DNA of 64,000 nucleotides from Rhodomicrobium lacus. GTDB lineage: Bacteria > Pseudomonadota > Alphaproteobacteria > Rhizobiales > Rhodomicrobiaceae. The DNA lies in assembly GCF_003992725.1 (NCBI RefSeq), contig NZ_RZNF01000012.1, positions 372,001 through 436,000 of the forward strand, given 5' to 3'. This document shows positions 31,612 to 41,673 of the stretch, piece after piece (within the stretch, counting starts at the first letter, position 1; every line of letters begins with the position of its first letter). The notes beneath the pieces are model-generated. The model worked only from the letters and a program-made list of their open reading frames with translations, had not been told where the DNA came from and did no database searches. The position numbers and the translations under genes were made by a program.

Positions 31612-32101
31612 CGGCGCCGACGTCCCGATCGACCTTGCTTCACCAGCGGACGCGGCCGCCATCGCGGCGCTGCACGCGGGAGCCCCGCCGCCCGGCTGGC
31701 CGGAGTCCGACTTCGCCGCAGCGGCGGTCGACGCAAATCGCGCCCTTCTCAAAGCGACGAATCACCGCCGCATCTGCGGCTTTGCGTTGTTCCAGTTCGC
31801 CGCTGACGAAGCGGAGGTGCTGGCCATCGCGGTGGCACCGGAGGCCCGCAGTCGCGGCCATGCAACGCGGCTGATGCGGGCCGCGTTCGAACTTTGCCGC
31901 GAGCGATTCACTGCTTGCATTTATCTGGAAGTGGCGGAAACTAATCGCGAAGCGCGCGGCCTTTATGAAAAACTCGGTTTCCGCGTCGTCGCGCGGCGAG
32001 ATAATTATTACCGGCACGAAAGCTCTGCGTCCGAAACGGCTCTCGTCATGAGGCTGGATATAGCGCGTTCGGCCGTTGACCCGGAGATAAGCAGTCCGTA
32101 A
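31604..32101 (+). CDS. rimI: Ribosomal protein S18-alanine N-acetyltransferase RimI
   Basis: 165 residues. GNAT acetyl-CoA pocket VAPEARSRGHATRLMRAA near 86-103, and EVAETNREARGLYEKLGFRVVARRDNYYR near the C-terminus, the RimI signature. It overlaps tsaB by 8 bp and plsC by 1 bp, so coupled. It acetylates ribosomal protein S18; the neighbouring tsaB is the usual companion. Confidence 0.92.
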   Translation: MSNGADVPIDLASPADAAAIAALHAGAPPPGWPESDFAAAAVDANRALLKATNHRRICGFALFQFAADEAEVLAIAVAPEARSRGHATRLMRAAFELCRERFTACIYLEVAETNREARGLYEKLGFRVVARRDNYYRHESSASETALVMRLDIARSAVDPEISSP

Positions 32102-32982
32102 TGAAGCGATCATTGAACGCGCTCGGATATGAAGGCGGCATGGATACTCTCGTTTTTCACGGTTTCATGATGCGGCTGCTCGGCTCAATTCGGGCGTCGG
32201 TGCTCCTTGCCGCGTTCCTCGCGGTGACGCTGCCGCTGATGCTCGTGCAATGGGTGTTCCTGAAGCTTGGCCTCAAGCAGGCCAAGACGCTGCCGAACGG
32301 TTATCACAAGCTCGTCTGCCGCATTTTGGGCATCCGGGTGCATGTGGAAGGCAAGCTTGCCGCCGATCGCCCCGTGCTGCTCGTCTCGAACCATATTTCG
32401 TGGCTCGACATTCCGGCCTTGTCGACCGTCGCGCCCTTGAGTTTCGTGGCCAAGGCCGAAGTGGGCGTGTGGCCGTTCGTCAGCCTCCTCGCCAAGCTGC
32501 AACGCACGGTGTTCGTGGACCGTACGCGGCGCACGCTGGTCAAGGACAAGGCGGGCGAGATCGCCGAGCGTCTTGCCAAGGGCGACACCATCGTGCTGTT
32601 CGCGGAAGGCACGAGCAGCGACGGCAACCGCATCCTGCCGTTCAGAAGCTCGCTTTTCTCCGCCGCCTCGCTTGCGCCGAATGCCGCCAACGACAACGGC
32701 CCGGACGCTGTGGTGCAGACCGTTTCCATTGCCTACACGCATCTTCACGGGCTGCCGATCCTTCGCCATGAGCGCCCGCTCATCGCCTGGTATGGCGACA
32801 TGGACATGATGAGCCATGCCTGGAATGTGCTGAAGAGCGGTCCGATCGATGTGACCGTTCGCCTAGGGGAGCCGGTGCGTCTGGCGTCGCTGCGCGACCG
32901 GAAGGCGCTTGCCGCGTTCTCGGAAGCGCAGGTCCGTCAGTCTTATGTCGAGCAGGTGACGGCGCGTCCGCGCGCGGCATGA
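32101..32982 (+). CDS. plsC: 1-acyl-sn-glycerol-3-phosphate acyltransferase
   Basis: 293 residues. PlsC acyltransferase motifs NHISWLD (HxxxxD; His about 98) and FAEGTSSDG near 166. Membrane-associated N-terminal segment ([22 protein letters not shown], about 36-60). It makes phosphatidic acid. Starts on the last base of rimI (TAATG) and overlaps miaB by 4 bp. In some relatives a fur gene occupies this place; here there is none. Confidence 0.93.
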   Translation: MKRSLNALGYEGGMDTLVFHGFMMRLLGSIRASVLLAAFLAVTLPLMLVQWVFLKLGLKQAKTLPNGYHKLVCRILGIRVHVEGKLAADRPVLLVSNHISWLDIPALSTVAPLSFVAKAEVGVWPFVSLLAKLQRTVFVDRTRRTLVKDKAGEIAERLAKGDTIVLFAEGTSSDGNRILPFRSSLFSAASLAPNAANDNGPDAVVQTVSIAYTHLHGLPILRHERPLIAWYGDMDMMSHAWNVLKSGPIDVTVRLGEPVRLASLRDRKALAAFSEAQVRQSYVEQVTARPRAA

Positions 32983-34391
32983 GAATGCACGACGCTTGCG
33001 CCCCCAAGACTGAGAAAGACACGCGGCCCGTAGCCGAGGCGCCCGAAAAGCGCGTGTTCATCAAGACGTTCGGCTGCCAGATGAACGTCTATGACAGCGA
33101 GCGAATGGCCGACACGCTGGGGGCGGCCGGTTTCGCCGAGACCGGTTCGCCCGAAAACGCGGATCTCGTCATTCTGAACACCTGCCATATCCGCGAAAAG
33201 GCCGCCGAAAAGGTGTTTTCAGAGCTTGGCCGCATGCGCGTGCTTCGCGAAACGCGCCGTGAGCAGGGCGGTGACATGATGATCGCGGTTGCCGGCTGCG
33301 TCGCGCAGGCCGAGGGCGAGGAAATAGCCCGACGCGCGGCAGTCGACATCATCGTCGGCCCGCAGAGTTATCATCGCCTCCCCGAACTGATCGAGCGACG
33401 CGCCGGCAACCGCGGTCCCGTCATCGAGACCGAATTTCCCGCCGCCGAAAAATTCGCGAGCCTGCCCGCGCCAAAGCTTCGCGCCGCACCTGCCGCGTTC
33501 CTCACCGTGCAGGAAGGCTGCGACAAGTTTTGCACGTTTTGCGTGGTGCCATACACGCGCGGCGCGGAATATTCGCGGCCTGTCGCACAGATCATCGAAG
33601 AAGCGAAGCGCCTCGCCGAGCGCGGCGTGCGCGAAATCACGCTCATCGGGCAGAATGTCAATGCGTGGGCCGGTCAAGGGCCATCCGGGAAGACCTGGAC
33701 GCTGGCGGACCTGCTTCGGGCGCTCTCCGAAGTCGACGGGATCGCGCGCCTTCGTTTCACGACGAGCCACCCGAACGACATGAGCGACGCGCTCATCGCC
33801 GCGCATCGCGACCTGCCGAGGCTGATGCCCTATCTGCATCTGCCTTTCCAGTCCGGCTCGGATCGCATTCTCAAGGCGATGAACCGCAAGCACCGCATGG
33901 AGGATTATCTCCGCCTCGTGGATCGCTTGCGCGATGCGCGCCCCGATCTCGCCCTGTCGACCGACATCATCGTCGGCTTTCCCGGCGAGACGGACGCCGA
34001 TTTCGAGGACACCATGCGCATCGTGGAACGCGTCCACTTTGCGCAGGCTTACTCTTTCAAATACAGCGCGCGTCCCGGCACGCCCGCCGCCGACCGCCCC
34101 GGACATGTCCCCGAAGATACAAAGTCGCAGCGTCTCGCCAGCCTGCAGGCGCTTCTTTTCGCGCAGCAGACCGCCTTCAATTCCGCCATGGTGGGGCGAA
34201 CGCTTGCGGTTCTATGGGAATCGCGCGGGCGCAATGACGGACAGGTCGTAGGCCGCTCTCCTTATCTTCAACCGGTGTATGCGGAGGGCGATACGGCGCT
34301 GATCGGACGCATCACCGATGTGGAAATCATGGCCGCAAGCCAAAATAGTCTTCGTGCTGTCATAAAAAATCTGGACGAAGACGCTACATGA
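32979..34391 (+). CDS. miaB: tRNA-2-methylthio-N6-dimethylallyladenosine synthase MiaB
   Basis: 470 residues. N-terminal UPF0004 domain with Cys in FGCQMN (33), NTCHIR (~69) and AGCVAQ (~107) for the auxiliary cluster; radical-SAM triad CDKFCTFC near 180-187; C-terminal TRAM domain. It inserts sulfur and methyl at position 37 of i6A tRNAs. 4-bp overlap with plsC; followed by phoH. Confidence 0.96.
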   Translation: MRMHDACAPKTEKDTRPVAEAPEKRVFIKTFGCQMNVYDSERMADTLGAAGFAETGSPENADLVILNTCHIREKAAEKVFSELGRMRVLRETRREQGGDMMIAVAGCVAQAEGEEIARRAAVDIIVGPQSYHRLPELIERRAGNRGPVIETEFPAAEKFASLPAPKLRAAPAAFLTVQEGCDKFCTFCVVPYTRGAEYSRPVAQIIEEAKRLAERGVREITLIGQNVNAWAGQGPSGKTWTLADLLRALSEVDGIARLRFTTSHPNDMSDALIAAHRDLPRLMPYLHLPFQSGSDRILKAMNRKHRMEDYLRLVDRLRDARPDLALSTDIIVGFPGETDADFEDTMRIVERVHFAQAYSFKYSARPGTPAADRPGHVPEDTKSQRLASLQALLFAQQTAFNSAMVGRTLAVLWESRGRNDGQVVGRSPYLQPVYAEGDTALIGRITDVEIMAASQNSLRAVIKNLDEDAT

Positions 34392-34476
34392 AGAGACAAT
34401 ACTCCAGAGAGCGCTCGGCAGGCGAAATGCGGAGAAATATTTTTTGCCCGGTGTCGACATACCGCCACGGCGATCG

Positions 34477-35502
34477 ATGACCGCAAGCTCGCGTCAGGCA
34501 TGGCGCGCCGGCTCGAAACCGTCGCAATCGTCCCAATCCCTTTACCGGATTGAAATCACGTTCGACGATAACCGAAAGCTTGCCGATGTGTTGGGCGAGT
34601 TCGATGCGAATCTCGCCCTCATCGAAAACAGGCTCGGCATTCGCGCGGTGGTGCACGGCAATGTGGTCGTGCTCGACGGCGACAAGGAAACGTGCCTTCA
34701 CGGGAAGACGGTGCTCGAAACGCTGTACGGCCGCGCCAAGGGCGATGGAACCCTGACGCAGGGCGATGTCGAAGGCGCGATCCGCCACCTGACAGGTGCC
34801 CCAGGGTCGGGCGGCGCCGGGCTTGCGGTGCCGCAGCCCGTGCCGAACGTCGGCGAACTCAAGACACGCAAGCGCACCATCGTCGCGCGTACGCCAGCGC
34901 AGTCGAACTATATCAAGGCTCTTCAATCCCGCGAACTGGTGTTCGGCACCGGCCCGGCGGGCACCGGCAAGACGTACCTCGCGGTCGCCTATGCGGCGGG
35001 TTGCCTCGAACGCGGCGAGGTCGACCGGCTGGTGCTTTCGCGTCCGGCCGTGGAAGCAGGCGAACGCCTCGGTTTCCTGCCCGGCGACATGAAAGAAAAG
35101 GTCGACCCATATCTTCGCCCGCTCTACGACGCCCTTTATGACGTGCTTCCGCCGGAGAAAGTGGAACGCGGGCTTGAGACGAAGATGATCGAAATCGCGC
35201 CGCTCGCCTTCATGCGCGGCCGCACCCTCGCGCATTCCATCGTCATCCTCGACGAGGCGCAGAACTGCACTGTCATGCAGATGAAGATGTTCCTCACCCG
35301 TCTCGGCGAGGGCAGCCGCATGATCATTACCGGCGACCCTTCGCAAATCGATTTGCCTCCCGGCCAGCATTCGGGGCTTGCCGATGCGCTCGGCGTGCTC
35401 GATGGCGTGGAAGGAATTGCGCACGTGGCTTTCACGCGTGCAGACGTGATTCGCCACCCGCTGGTCGGGAGAATTATTGAAGCTTACGAAACAAAGCGCT
35501 AA
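34477..35502 (+). CDS. ybeZ: PhoH-like ATPase (YbeZ)
   Basis: 341 residues. Walker [16 protein letters not shown] near 159-173, [11 protein letters not shown]-like [13 protein letters not shown], Walker [11 protein letters not shown] near 262. The N-terminal KH-like region precedes the P-loop. Partner of YbeY in rRNA metabolism. Start taken at ATG 34477 because the frame's earlier start is a TTG without a site. Next gene is 12 bp away. Confidence 0.93.
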   Translation: MTASSRQAWRAGSKPSQSSQSLYRIEITFDDNRKLADVLGEFDANLALIENRLGIRAVVHGNVVVLDGDKETCLHGKTVLETLYGRAKGDGTLTQGDVEGAIRHLTGAPGSGGAGLAVPQPVPNVGELKTRKRTIVARTPAQSNYIKALQSRELVFGTGPAGTGKTYLAVAYAAGCLERGEVDRLVLSRPAVEAGERLGFLPGDMKEKVDPYLRPLYDALYDVLPPEKVERGLETKMIEIAPLAFMRGRTLAHSIVILDEAQNCTVMQMKMFLTRLGEGSRMIITGDPSQIDLPPGQHSGLADALGVLDGVEGIAHVAFTRADVIRHPLVGRIIEAYETKR

Positions 35503-35514
35503 ATTAAGAAGGCC

Positions 35515-36096
35515 ATGACACCGCCATTGACAGTTTCCGACTCGAATACCTCCCCGGACCCCGATCCGGGTGCGGCAGCCGAACCTTACCGAATAGGCAC
35601 GGATATCTCGATCGAAGACGATCGCTGGGTATCCGTTGATGGGTTGGAAGACCTCATCCCCAAGCTCGTGGCCGAGACGCTGCGCGAGGCCGGCCTGACG
35701 CCGGAGAATGCATGCGTGAGCATTGCCCTCATGTCCGGCGAGCAGGTTCGTTCTCTCAACAGGGTGTTCCGGGGCAAGGACTCCGACACCAACGTGCTTT
35801 CGTTCCCATCGCCCGAAGCCGCGCGCGCCGCCGTTCTTGACGACGAGCCCGCGTTCCTTGGCGATGTGGCGCTGTCCTACGACGCCGTCGCGGGCGAGGC
35901 GCAAGCACAGGCGAAAACGCCTCTTCAGCATTCCGCTCATCTCGTAGCCCACGGCGTTCTCCATCTGGTCGGTTTCGATCACGAGGGCGACGCCGATGCC
36001 GACGCAATGGAAGCCGCCGAGCGCGTCATCCTTGGCCGTTTCGGCATTCCCGACCCTTATCGGGACGATACGAACACATCCGCTCACACACTCTGA
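35515..36096 (+). CDS. ybeY: Endoribonuclease YbeY (16S rRNA maturation)
   Basis: 193 residues. The zinc motif HGVLHLVGFDHEGDADA near 143-160 and the middle NRVFRGKDSDTNVLSFP are diagnostic. It matures the 3' end of 16S rRNA and acts in ribosome quality control. The N-terminal ~35 residues are longer than usual and Pro/Asp-rich. Sits between phoH and corC in the conserved order. Confidence 0.95.
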   Translation: MTPPLTVSDSNTSPDPDPGAAAEPYRIGTDISIEDDRWVSVDGLEDLIPKLVAETLREAGLTPENACVSIALMSGEQVRSLNRVFRGKDSDTNVLSFPSPEAARAAVLDDEPAFLGDVALSYDAVAGEAQAQAKTPLQHSAHLVAHGVLHLVGFDHEGDADADAMEAAERVILGRFGIPDPYRDDTNTSAHTL

Positions 36097-36128
36097 CCTC
36101 TTCAACAGGGCCCACTCACCGCAAAGCC

Positions 36129-37151
36129 ATGCCTCCACAAATATTGCTCGAAACGGGGAAATCGAAACCTTCCGCTGGTTGGTTGCAGCGGATGGCGGCC
36201 AATCTCGGCTTCGCCAGCAACGAGACGTTGCGCGAGACGCTTGAAAGCGCCATCGCCGAAAGCGTCGCCGAAGACGACAAATCGATGTCGCAGCAGGAGC
36301 GCATGATGCTCCTCAACGTCCTGGGCTTCGGCGAATCGAAGGTTTCCGAAATCATGCTCCCGCGCGCGGACGTGGTGGCGGCGGAGGAACAGCAAACAGT
36401 CGGGGACCTGCTCGCGCTTTTCGCGCAGGAGGGCCATGCCCGCATCCCCGTCTACCGCGAGAGCCTCGACGACGCCATCGGCATGGTCCACATCAAGGAC
36501 GCGATGGTGTGGGTGATGAAGCACGGCGCGAAACAGGGCCAGGTCGACCTGAGCCAGGATGTGCTCAAGACGACTATCGCGGATTCGAAACTGGTCCGCG
36601 AGGTGCTGTTCGTGCCGGCTTCCATGTCGGCGCTGGCTCTGCTCGCGAAGATGAAGGCGAAGACCACGCATCTCGCCATCGTGGTCGACGAGTTCGGCGG
36701 CACCGACGGCCTCGTAACCTTGCAGGATCTCGTGGATTCCATCGTGGGCGACATCGCCGACGAACACGACGATGCGCAGCAATTCTCGATCGCGATCAAG
36801 GACGAAACCTTCATCGCCAGCGCCCGTGCCCCGATCGAGGATGTCGAGCAGGTGCTCGGCCTGTCGCTCGCCACGCCGGGCGTGACCGACGACGTGGATA
36901 CGCTTGGCGGCCTGATCCTCGCAATGGTTGGAAGCTTCCCGAAACGCGGGCAGCTCATACACCATCCCTCGGGAGTGACGTTCGAGATCGTCGAAGCCGG
37001 GCCGCGCCGCCTGCATACCGTGCGGATCTTCAAACAACGCGGGCTCAACGGGCCGGAGAAGCCGCTTCTGCTGCCCGCGCCAGAGGGCGAGAACAGCCTT
37101 GGCGGAGAGCCTGCCTCACGCGCAGACCTTCGCGACGCGAGAGCGGCTTAG
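36129..37151 (+). CDS. corC: CorC/TlyC (hemolysin-like) CBS-domain protein
   Basis: 340 residues. Paired CBS domains (MLPRADVVAAEEQQTVGDL ... IPVYRESLDDAIGMVHIKD; VDEFGGTDGLVTLQDLVDSIVGDIADEHD) followed by the CorC_HlyC domain (about 245-315). Cytoplasmic, no membrane span. Related proteins act in Mg2+/Co2+ efflux or membrane physiology. In this conserved run corC usually precedes lnt; here a divergent-sense glycosyltransferase follows instead. Confidence 0.93.
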   Translation: MPPQILLETGKSKPSAGWLQRMAANLGFASNETLRETLESAIAESVAEDDKSMSQQERMMLLNVLGFGESKVSEIMLPRADVVAAEEQQTVGDLLALFAQEGHARIPVYRESLDDAIGMVHIKDAMVWVMKHGAKQGQVDLSQDVLKTTIADSKLVREVLFVPASMSALALLAKMKAKTTHLAIVVDEFGGTDGLVTLQDLVDSIVGDIADEHDDAQQFSIAIKDETFIASARAPIEDVEQVLGLSLATPGVTDDVDTLGGLILAMVGSFPKRGQLIHHPSGVTFEIVEAGPRRLHTVRIFKQRGLNGPEKPLLLPAPEGENSLGGEPASRADLRDARAA

Positions 37152-37239
37152 CAGACGAGACAAGTTCCGGTCGGGATGTTGTCAGTTCCCGACGAGTTCA
37201 GGGCGGAAAACTCTCTCCGCGTGGCCGGGTCGGACGTTT

Positions 37240-38259
37240 TCACGAGCGTCGTGTGGACAGTCTCTCGAACAGCGCTTCCCACTCAATTGCGCGCGCATCC
37301 CATGTCGCGATGGCGCTGTCCGCCAGGCATGCGCGGTGCATCCTTGCCCACAGCGCGTCGTCGGAAAGAAGCGCGGCGCTGCGCGCCACGAACTCGTCCC
37401 TGCCCTTCACGACGAAACCGGTCTCGCCGTCGCGGACACGCTCGCTGAGCGATCCGGCCCCGAGCGTCACCACGGGCACCCCCGATGCAATCGCCTCCGC
37501 AGCGGCAAGGCAATAGGTCTCATCCCTGTGCCCGGGAATGAATTGGATTCTCGCGTTCTCCAACTCCCGCACAAGCGCATCGCGCGCGATGCTTCCGCGA
37601 AACAGGACACCATCCGGCGCGGCCTTGGCGGCATTCGCGTTGGCCTGGTGAGCCTTCGGCGCAAACACGTCGAACCTGGCGTCGGACACCCTGGCGCGCA
37701 CTTCCGGCCACAGACCGAGAAGCCAGTCGAGACCGCGATAAGGCTGCGAGGTGAATATGGCACGGGGCTGCGGCGCCACGGCAGCGCTTTGCTCACGGTG
37801 AAAAGCGCCCGCGATACCATGATGAATGATGCTTCGACCGCTGGATGGGAGCCAGCGCGGGACGTGGCGGGCGTGATATTCGCCCAGAAGGACGATATGG
37901 GGGCGCGACTTCAACATTGACAGCACCGAACCCTGGCGGAGCTGTCGGAAGCCCTTCAGCGGATTGTGCAGCCAGAGGATGGGCACGCGGAACGAGGCGG
38001 TCGAGAAAGCCTTGGGCGCCGCAACGGAAATACCGATGTCCCCCCGGGTTTGCGCGCCAGCGGCGTCCATCGGCAGATATTCGACGCCGAAGACGTGCCT
38101 CGGCTCCGCAACGCGGTTAAAAACACGCACATCATGCCCGCGCTGCGCCAGAGCTTCCGCCAGATGGACAACCGAGCTTTCGGTCCCCCCCATGGCACCC
38201 GTTCTCAGCGTCTCGCCCGTGTAGATGCGAGCCGGATGCAGGAAATCGATCAAGTTCAT
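37240..38259 (-). CDS. GT4-type glycosyltransferase
   Basis: 339 residues. GT-B plan: N-terminal GAMGGTESSVVHLAEALAQRGHDV (glycine-rich acceptor loop) and C-terminal CLAAAEAIASGVPVVTLGAGSLSERVRDGETGFVV (nucleotide-sugar E-x7-E-like motif). No signal peptide or membrane span. The ATG at 38259 (MNLIDFLHP) fits better than the longer start. Convergent with corC; divergent from the GT25 gene. Acceptor unknown; a surface polysaccharide is probable. Confidence 0.85.
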   Translation of the reverse strand: MNLIDFLHPARIYTGETLRTGAMGGTESSVVHLAEALAQRGHDVRVFNRVAEPRHVFGVEYLPMDAAGAQTRGDIGISVAAPKAFSTASFRVPILWLHNPLKGFRQLRQGSVLSMLKSRPHIVLLGEYHARHVPRWLPSSGRSIIHHGIAGAFHREQSAAVAPQPRAIFTSQPYRGLDWLLGLWPEVRARVSDARFDVFAPKAHQANANAAKAAPDGVLFRGSIARDALVRELENARIQFIPGHRDETYCLAAAEAIASGVPVVTLGAGSLSERVRDGETGFVVKGRDEFVARSAALLSDDALWARMHRACLADSAIATWDARAIEWEALFERLSTRRS

Positions 38260-38481
38260 GGCGGCTCGCCTCCCGTCTTGCATCCCTTCTTATGCGGGAG
38301 TTATTCTTTGCGCTAGTGAAGTCGCGAGCGCCATTTATTAAAAAAAGCAAAAGTGCTGATCGGAGTGCGCGGCGCGGCGGGCCGCATAGGCCACCTTTCT
38401 ATTCTTGCAAAAGATCCCTTGAAAGAGCCTTGGTAATCTCGGAAGAACATTGCGTTCGAACTTTCACAGCGACGGCGCGTC

Positions 38482-39303
38482 ATGTCCTTGATGCCGATTT
38501 TCCTGCTTAACCTCGACAGCGCGCCCCACCGCCTCGCCGCGATGAAAGAGCAGCTCGATGCGCTCGGCCTTGCGTTTGAGCGCTTTCCCGGCGTGGCCGG
38601 CAAGTTGCTGAGCGTGGAAGAGCTTGAGGCTGTCGCACCGCCGCGCCTCTGGGAAGGACGGCCCCGGCGCACTTCGGGCGAGATCGGCTGTTTCCTGAGC
38701 CACCGCGCGCTTCTCGAAACCGTCGTCGCGCGAAACCTGCCCCTCGCCTGCATTCTTGAGGACGATGTGCGCCTTTCGCCCGATTTCGCGGCCATCCTCA
38801 ACGCCGCGCGAAATCTTCCCCCGCAGGTCGACGTGCTGAAACTGGAAATCGCGATGCCCCGCGCGAAAATTCCCTTTATCCGGGTTTCCGCATGCGCGGG
38901 CCGCGACCTTGTCTTTCTGCCGTCGGATGGATGGCCGGGAGCCGCCGCTTACATCGTGACGCAGCGCGGAGCGAAATCTCTCCTGGCCCGCATGCCGGTG
39001 ATGATCGCCGCTTACGACCGTCAGGCTTTCGACCCACCGGCCGCCGACCTCGCGATATTCCATCTGTTTCCGCTCCCCGCTGTCCAGGAAGGAGAAAGCG
39101 AGATGGGACGCGCCCCAAGGCCACCGAAGGCGCCAAAGCCGCGCCGCTCGCCCGCGCGCGTGCTGCGCGACGCCGTTCGGAAAGGACTAAGGTCTGCAAA
39201 AAGGCGCGCCGGGCACCTCTTTTTCCAGATAAATCTCCTCGGTATCAAAAAGGCCCTGTTCGGGCGCCGCATCCGCAAGCGCGCAGATCTCGTTCGCGTC
39301 TGA
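38482..39303 (+). CDS. Glycosyltransferase family 25 (LPS-type)
   Basis: 273 residues. The family start PIFLLNLDSAPHRLAAMKEQ, GEIGCFLSHRALLE and the DxD-like CILEDDVRLSPDF near 90-102 mark GT25, mostly LPS galactosyl/glucosyltransferases. The C-terminal ~75 residues are very basic (KPRRSPARVLRDAVRKG...RAGHLFF) and look like a membrane-interface segment. Divergent from the GT4 gene with 222 bp between starts; the pair may share an envelope role. Confidence 0.85.
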   Translation: MSLMPIFLLNLDSAPHRLAAMKEQLDALGLAFERFPGVAGKLLSVEELEAVAPPRLWEGRPRRTSGEIGCFLSHRALLETVVARNLPLACILEDDVRLSPDFAAILNAARNLPPQVDVLKLEIAMPRAKIPFIRVSACAGRDLVFLPSDGWPGAAAYIVTQRGAKSLLARMPVMIAAYDRQAFDPPAADLAIFHLFPLPAVQEGESEMGRAPRPPKAPKPRRSPARVLRDAVRKGLRSAKRRAGHLFFQINLLGIKKALFGRRIRKRADLVRV

Positions 39304-39359
39304 GGTTCGCATCACGAATGCGGGTCTGGCGAAAGCCACGTTCAGCGCGCGGGACCGGG

Positions 39360-40472
39360 TTACGAAATTTTCCGCCGGAACAGCCACCCCGCCGCCGTCA
39401 AGGTGAAGACCGCGATGAACAGCATTGGCCAGATCCGTTCGGCCACAAGCGCCATCGGCATGTCGCGCAGGAAAACGCCGCGCACGATCACCAGAAAATG
39501 CGTGAGCGGGTTCATGAGCGCGACGGGCTGGAGCCAATCCGGCATGTTCTGCACGGGGCTCGTGAAGCCCGACAGCATCATCGCGGGCATCATGTAGACC
39601 ATTGCGCCCAGCATCGCCTGCTGTTGCGTCGACACGAGCGAGGAAATGAAAAGGCCCACGCCGATGATAGCGAGCAGAAAGACCAGCAGCCCCGCATAAA
39701 GCACCAGCGGCGAACCCAGCATGGGGATATGGAAGAACTGCGTCACGATGAGCATGATCGCGGTTGCGAGCACGAAGCCGACGATGAGCCCCGGCACCGC
39801 CTTGCCGATGAGGATTTCATGCGGCTGAAGCGGCGACACGAGAAGCTGCTCGAAAGTGCCGAGTTCGCGCTCGCGCGCCACCGACATCACCATGATCATG
39901 AGCACGGTCGTCATTGTGAGCGTCGCAACGAGGCTCGGCACCATGGTTGTGGCATAGTCGCGGTTCGGGTTGTACCAGGAACGCTCGACAACGGTGCTGA
40001 TATCCGGCGGGGCGGTTCCGCCCATCGCCTGATCGATGGCGAACTGGCTCACGATGGTGCCGATATAGCCGTTCAGGATCTGCGCGGTGTTCGATTTCCG
40101 TCCGTCGAGGATCACCTGCACGGTCGCCGGCTCGCGCGCAGCCACCTGCCGCGAAAAATCCTGCCCGATGCGGACGACGGCGACGACGCGCTGGCTGTCG
40201 ATGACGGGCACGATTTCGCGATCGCTCTTGAGCCACAGGATCGGCGCGAAAGCGGACGAACGCTCGAAGCGGTTCACAAGCTGACGCGAGGTTTCGCCCC
40301 AGTCTTCGTTGAGAACCGCGATGGAGGCATGCTTGACCTCCAGCGTCGCCGCATAGGCATAGAGAAACACCTGCATCAGCGGCGGTATGATGAACGCGAT
40401 GCGTGCCTTCGGGTCGCGGAAGGCGGCGAGCAGTTCCTTGACGATGAGCGCGAACAGTCTCGGAGGCAGCAT
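39360..40472 (-). CDS. ybhR: ABC-2 type transporter permease (YbhR-like)
   Basis: 370 residues. ABC-2 permease with an N-terminal span, a ~150-residue periplasmic loop, and five spans in the C half; signature SVARERELGTFEQLLVSPLQPHEILIGK. Last gene of the tetR-ybhG-ybhF-ybhS-ybhR order, the same as the E. coli cecR-ybhGFSR operon. One base separates it from ybhS. Probable exporter of cations or drugs. Confidence 0.9.
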   Translation of the reverse strand: MLPPRLFALIVKELLAAFRDPKARIAFIIPPLMQVFLYAYAATLEVKHASIAVLNEDWGETSRQLVNRFERSSAFAPILWLKSDREIVPVIDSQRVVAVVRIGQDFSRQVAAREPATVQVILDGRKSNTAQILNGYIGTIVSQFAIDQAMGGTAPPDISTVVERSWYNPNRDYATTMVPSLVATLTMTTVLMIMVMSVARERELGTFEQLLVSPLQPHEILIGKAVPGLIVGFVLATAIMLIVTQFFHIPMLGSPLVLYAGLLVFLLAIIGVGLFISSLVSTQQQAMLGAMVYMMPAMMLSGFTSPVQNMPDWLQPVALMNPLTHFLVIVRGVFLRDMPMALVAERIWPMLFIAVFTLTAAGWLFRRKIS

Positions 40473-40473
40473 G

Positions 40474-41673
40474 TCAGTCGAGCCTCATTTTCGAGTATCG
40501 CGCCGTGAGCAGCATCAGGACGAGGCTCATGAATGCAAGGATCAGGATCGAAGGCACGAGGACCGCGGCCACATCGCCCGCCAGGAAGATCGTCTGAAGA
40601 CTCCGCACATAGTATTTGGCGGGGATGATCGCCGAGAAGGCCTGCAACGGCCCCGGCATGCTCGAAATCTCGAAGATGAAGCCCGAGAAGAACAGCGCGG
40701 GAAGGAAAGCCGTGATCATGGCGATCTGGCTCGCGAGGAACTGCGACCGCGCCAGCGAGGATATGAGAAGCCCGGAACTGAGCGCCACGAGCAGGAAGGC
40801 GGTGGAAGCTCCAAGCAGCGCCAGCACGGAACCCCGCATCGGCACGTCGAACACGAAGATGGCGAACAGCACCGAGACCGTCATCGCGCAGAGCCCGAGC
40901 ACGAAGTTCGGCACCACCTTGCCGACGAGAAATTCCGTCACGCTCGCGGGCGTGGCCAGCAGCGCCTCGATGGTGCCGCGCTCCCATTCGCGCGCAACCA
41001 CAAGCGCTGTCAGAAGCGACCCGATCATCATGAGGATCAGCGCGATGGAGCCAGGCACGAGGAAACGGCGGCTCTCAAGCTCGGGGTTGAACCAGAAACG
41101 CGGGTCGGTGGAGATGGGCGCCGCGCCTTCCGTGCCGCCGGATACCGCCAGCTGTGCCAGCCAGCTTTGCCAGGCGCCCTGCGCGTAACCGTTGACAAGC
41201 GAGGCGGTGTTCGGGTCCGTGCCATCGGTGATGATCTGAACCGCGGCGGAGTCGCCCCGGCCGATCCGCTCCGAAAAGTCGCCCGAAAGCACGATCACGC
41301 CTTCGAGGCGCGAGGCGGTGAGATCGTCGAGAAATTCGCGCCGGTCGTGCGCGACCTTCACCCGGAACCATGGCGTGTTGGTGAGCGAAGCCTCGAACCG
41401 CGCCGTCTCCGGGGTCGGCTCCTCGATGACAAGGCCGATGCGCATCTTCGTCACGTCGAAGGATACGCCGAAGCCGAACAGGAACAGGAGAAGGATCGGC
41501 AGAACCACGGCGATCACGAGACTGCTCGGATCGCGCACGATTTGCAGCGTCTCCTTGCGGATCAGCGCGTTCATGCGGCGGAAGCGGCCGCTGCGATCGC
41601 GGAGCGCGGCATCCGCTTGCTTCGGTGCGGCCAAAGGGGCCGCTTCGCCGGGTCTGTGTTCGAGCGTTGTCAT
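40474..41673 (-). CDS. ybhS: ABC-2 type transporter permease (YbhS-like)
   Basis: 399 residues. Similar permease plan to ybhR, with signature VVAREWERGTIEALLATPASVTEFLVGK. The N-terminal 40 residues are cytoplasmic and charged (EHRPGEAAPLAAPKQ). Overlaps ybhF by 4 bp. Works with YbhR as the membrane heterodimer of the exporter. Confidence 0.9.
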   Translation of the reverse strand: MTTLEHRPGEAAPLAAPKQADAALRDRSGRFRRMNALIRKETLQIVRDPSSLVIAVVLPILLLFLFGFGVSFDVTKMRIGLVIEEPTPETARFEASLTNTPWFRVKVAHDRREFLDDLTASRLEGVIVLSGDFSERIGRGDSAAVQIITDGTDPNTASLVNGYAQGAWQSWLAQLAVSGGTEGAAPISTDPRFWFNPELESRRFLVPGSIALILMMIGSLLTALVVAREWERGTIEALLATPASVTEFLVGKVVPNFVLGLCAMTVSVLFAIFVFDVPMRGSVLALLGASTAFLLVALSSGLLISSLARSQFLASQIAMITAFLPALFFSGFIFEISSMPGPLQAFSAIIPAKYYVRSLQTIFLAGDVAAVLVPSILILAFMSLVLMLLTARYSKMRLD

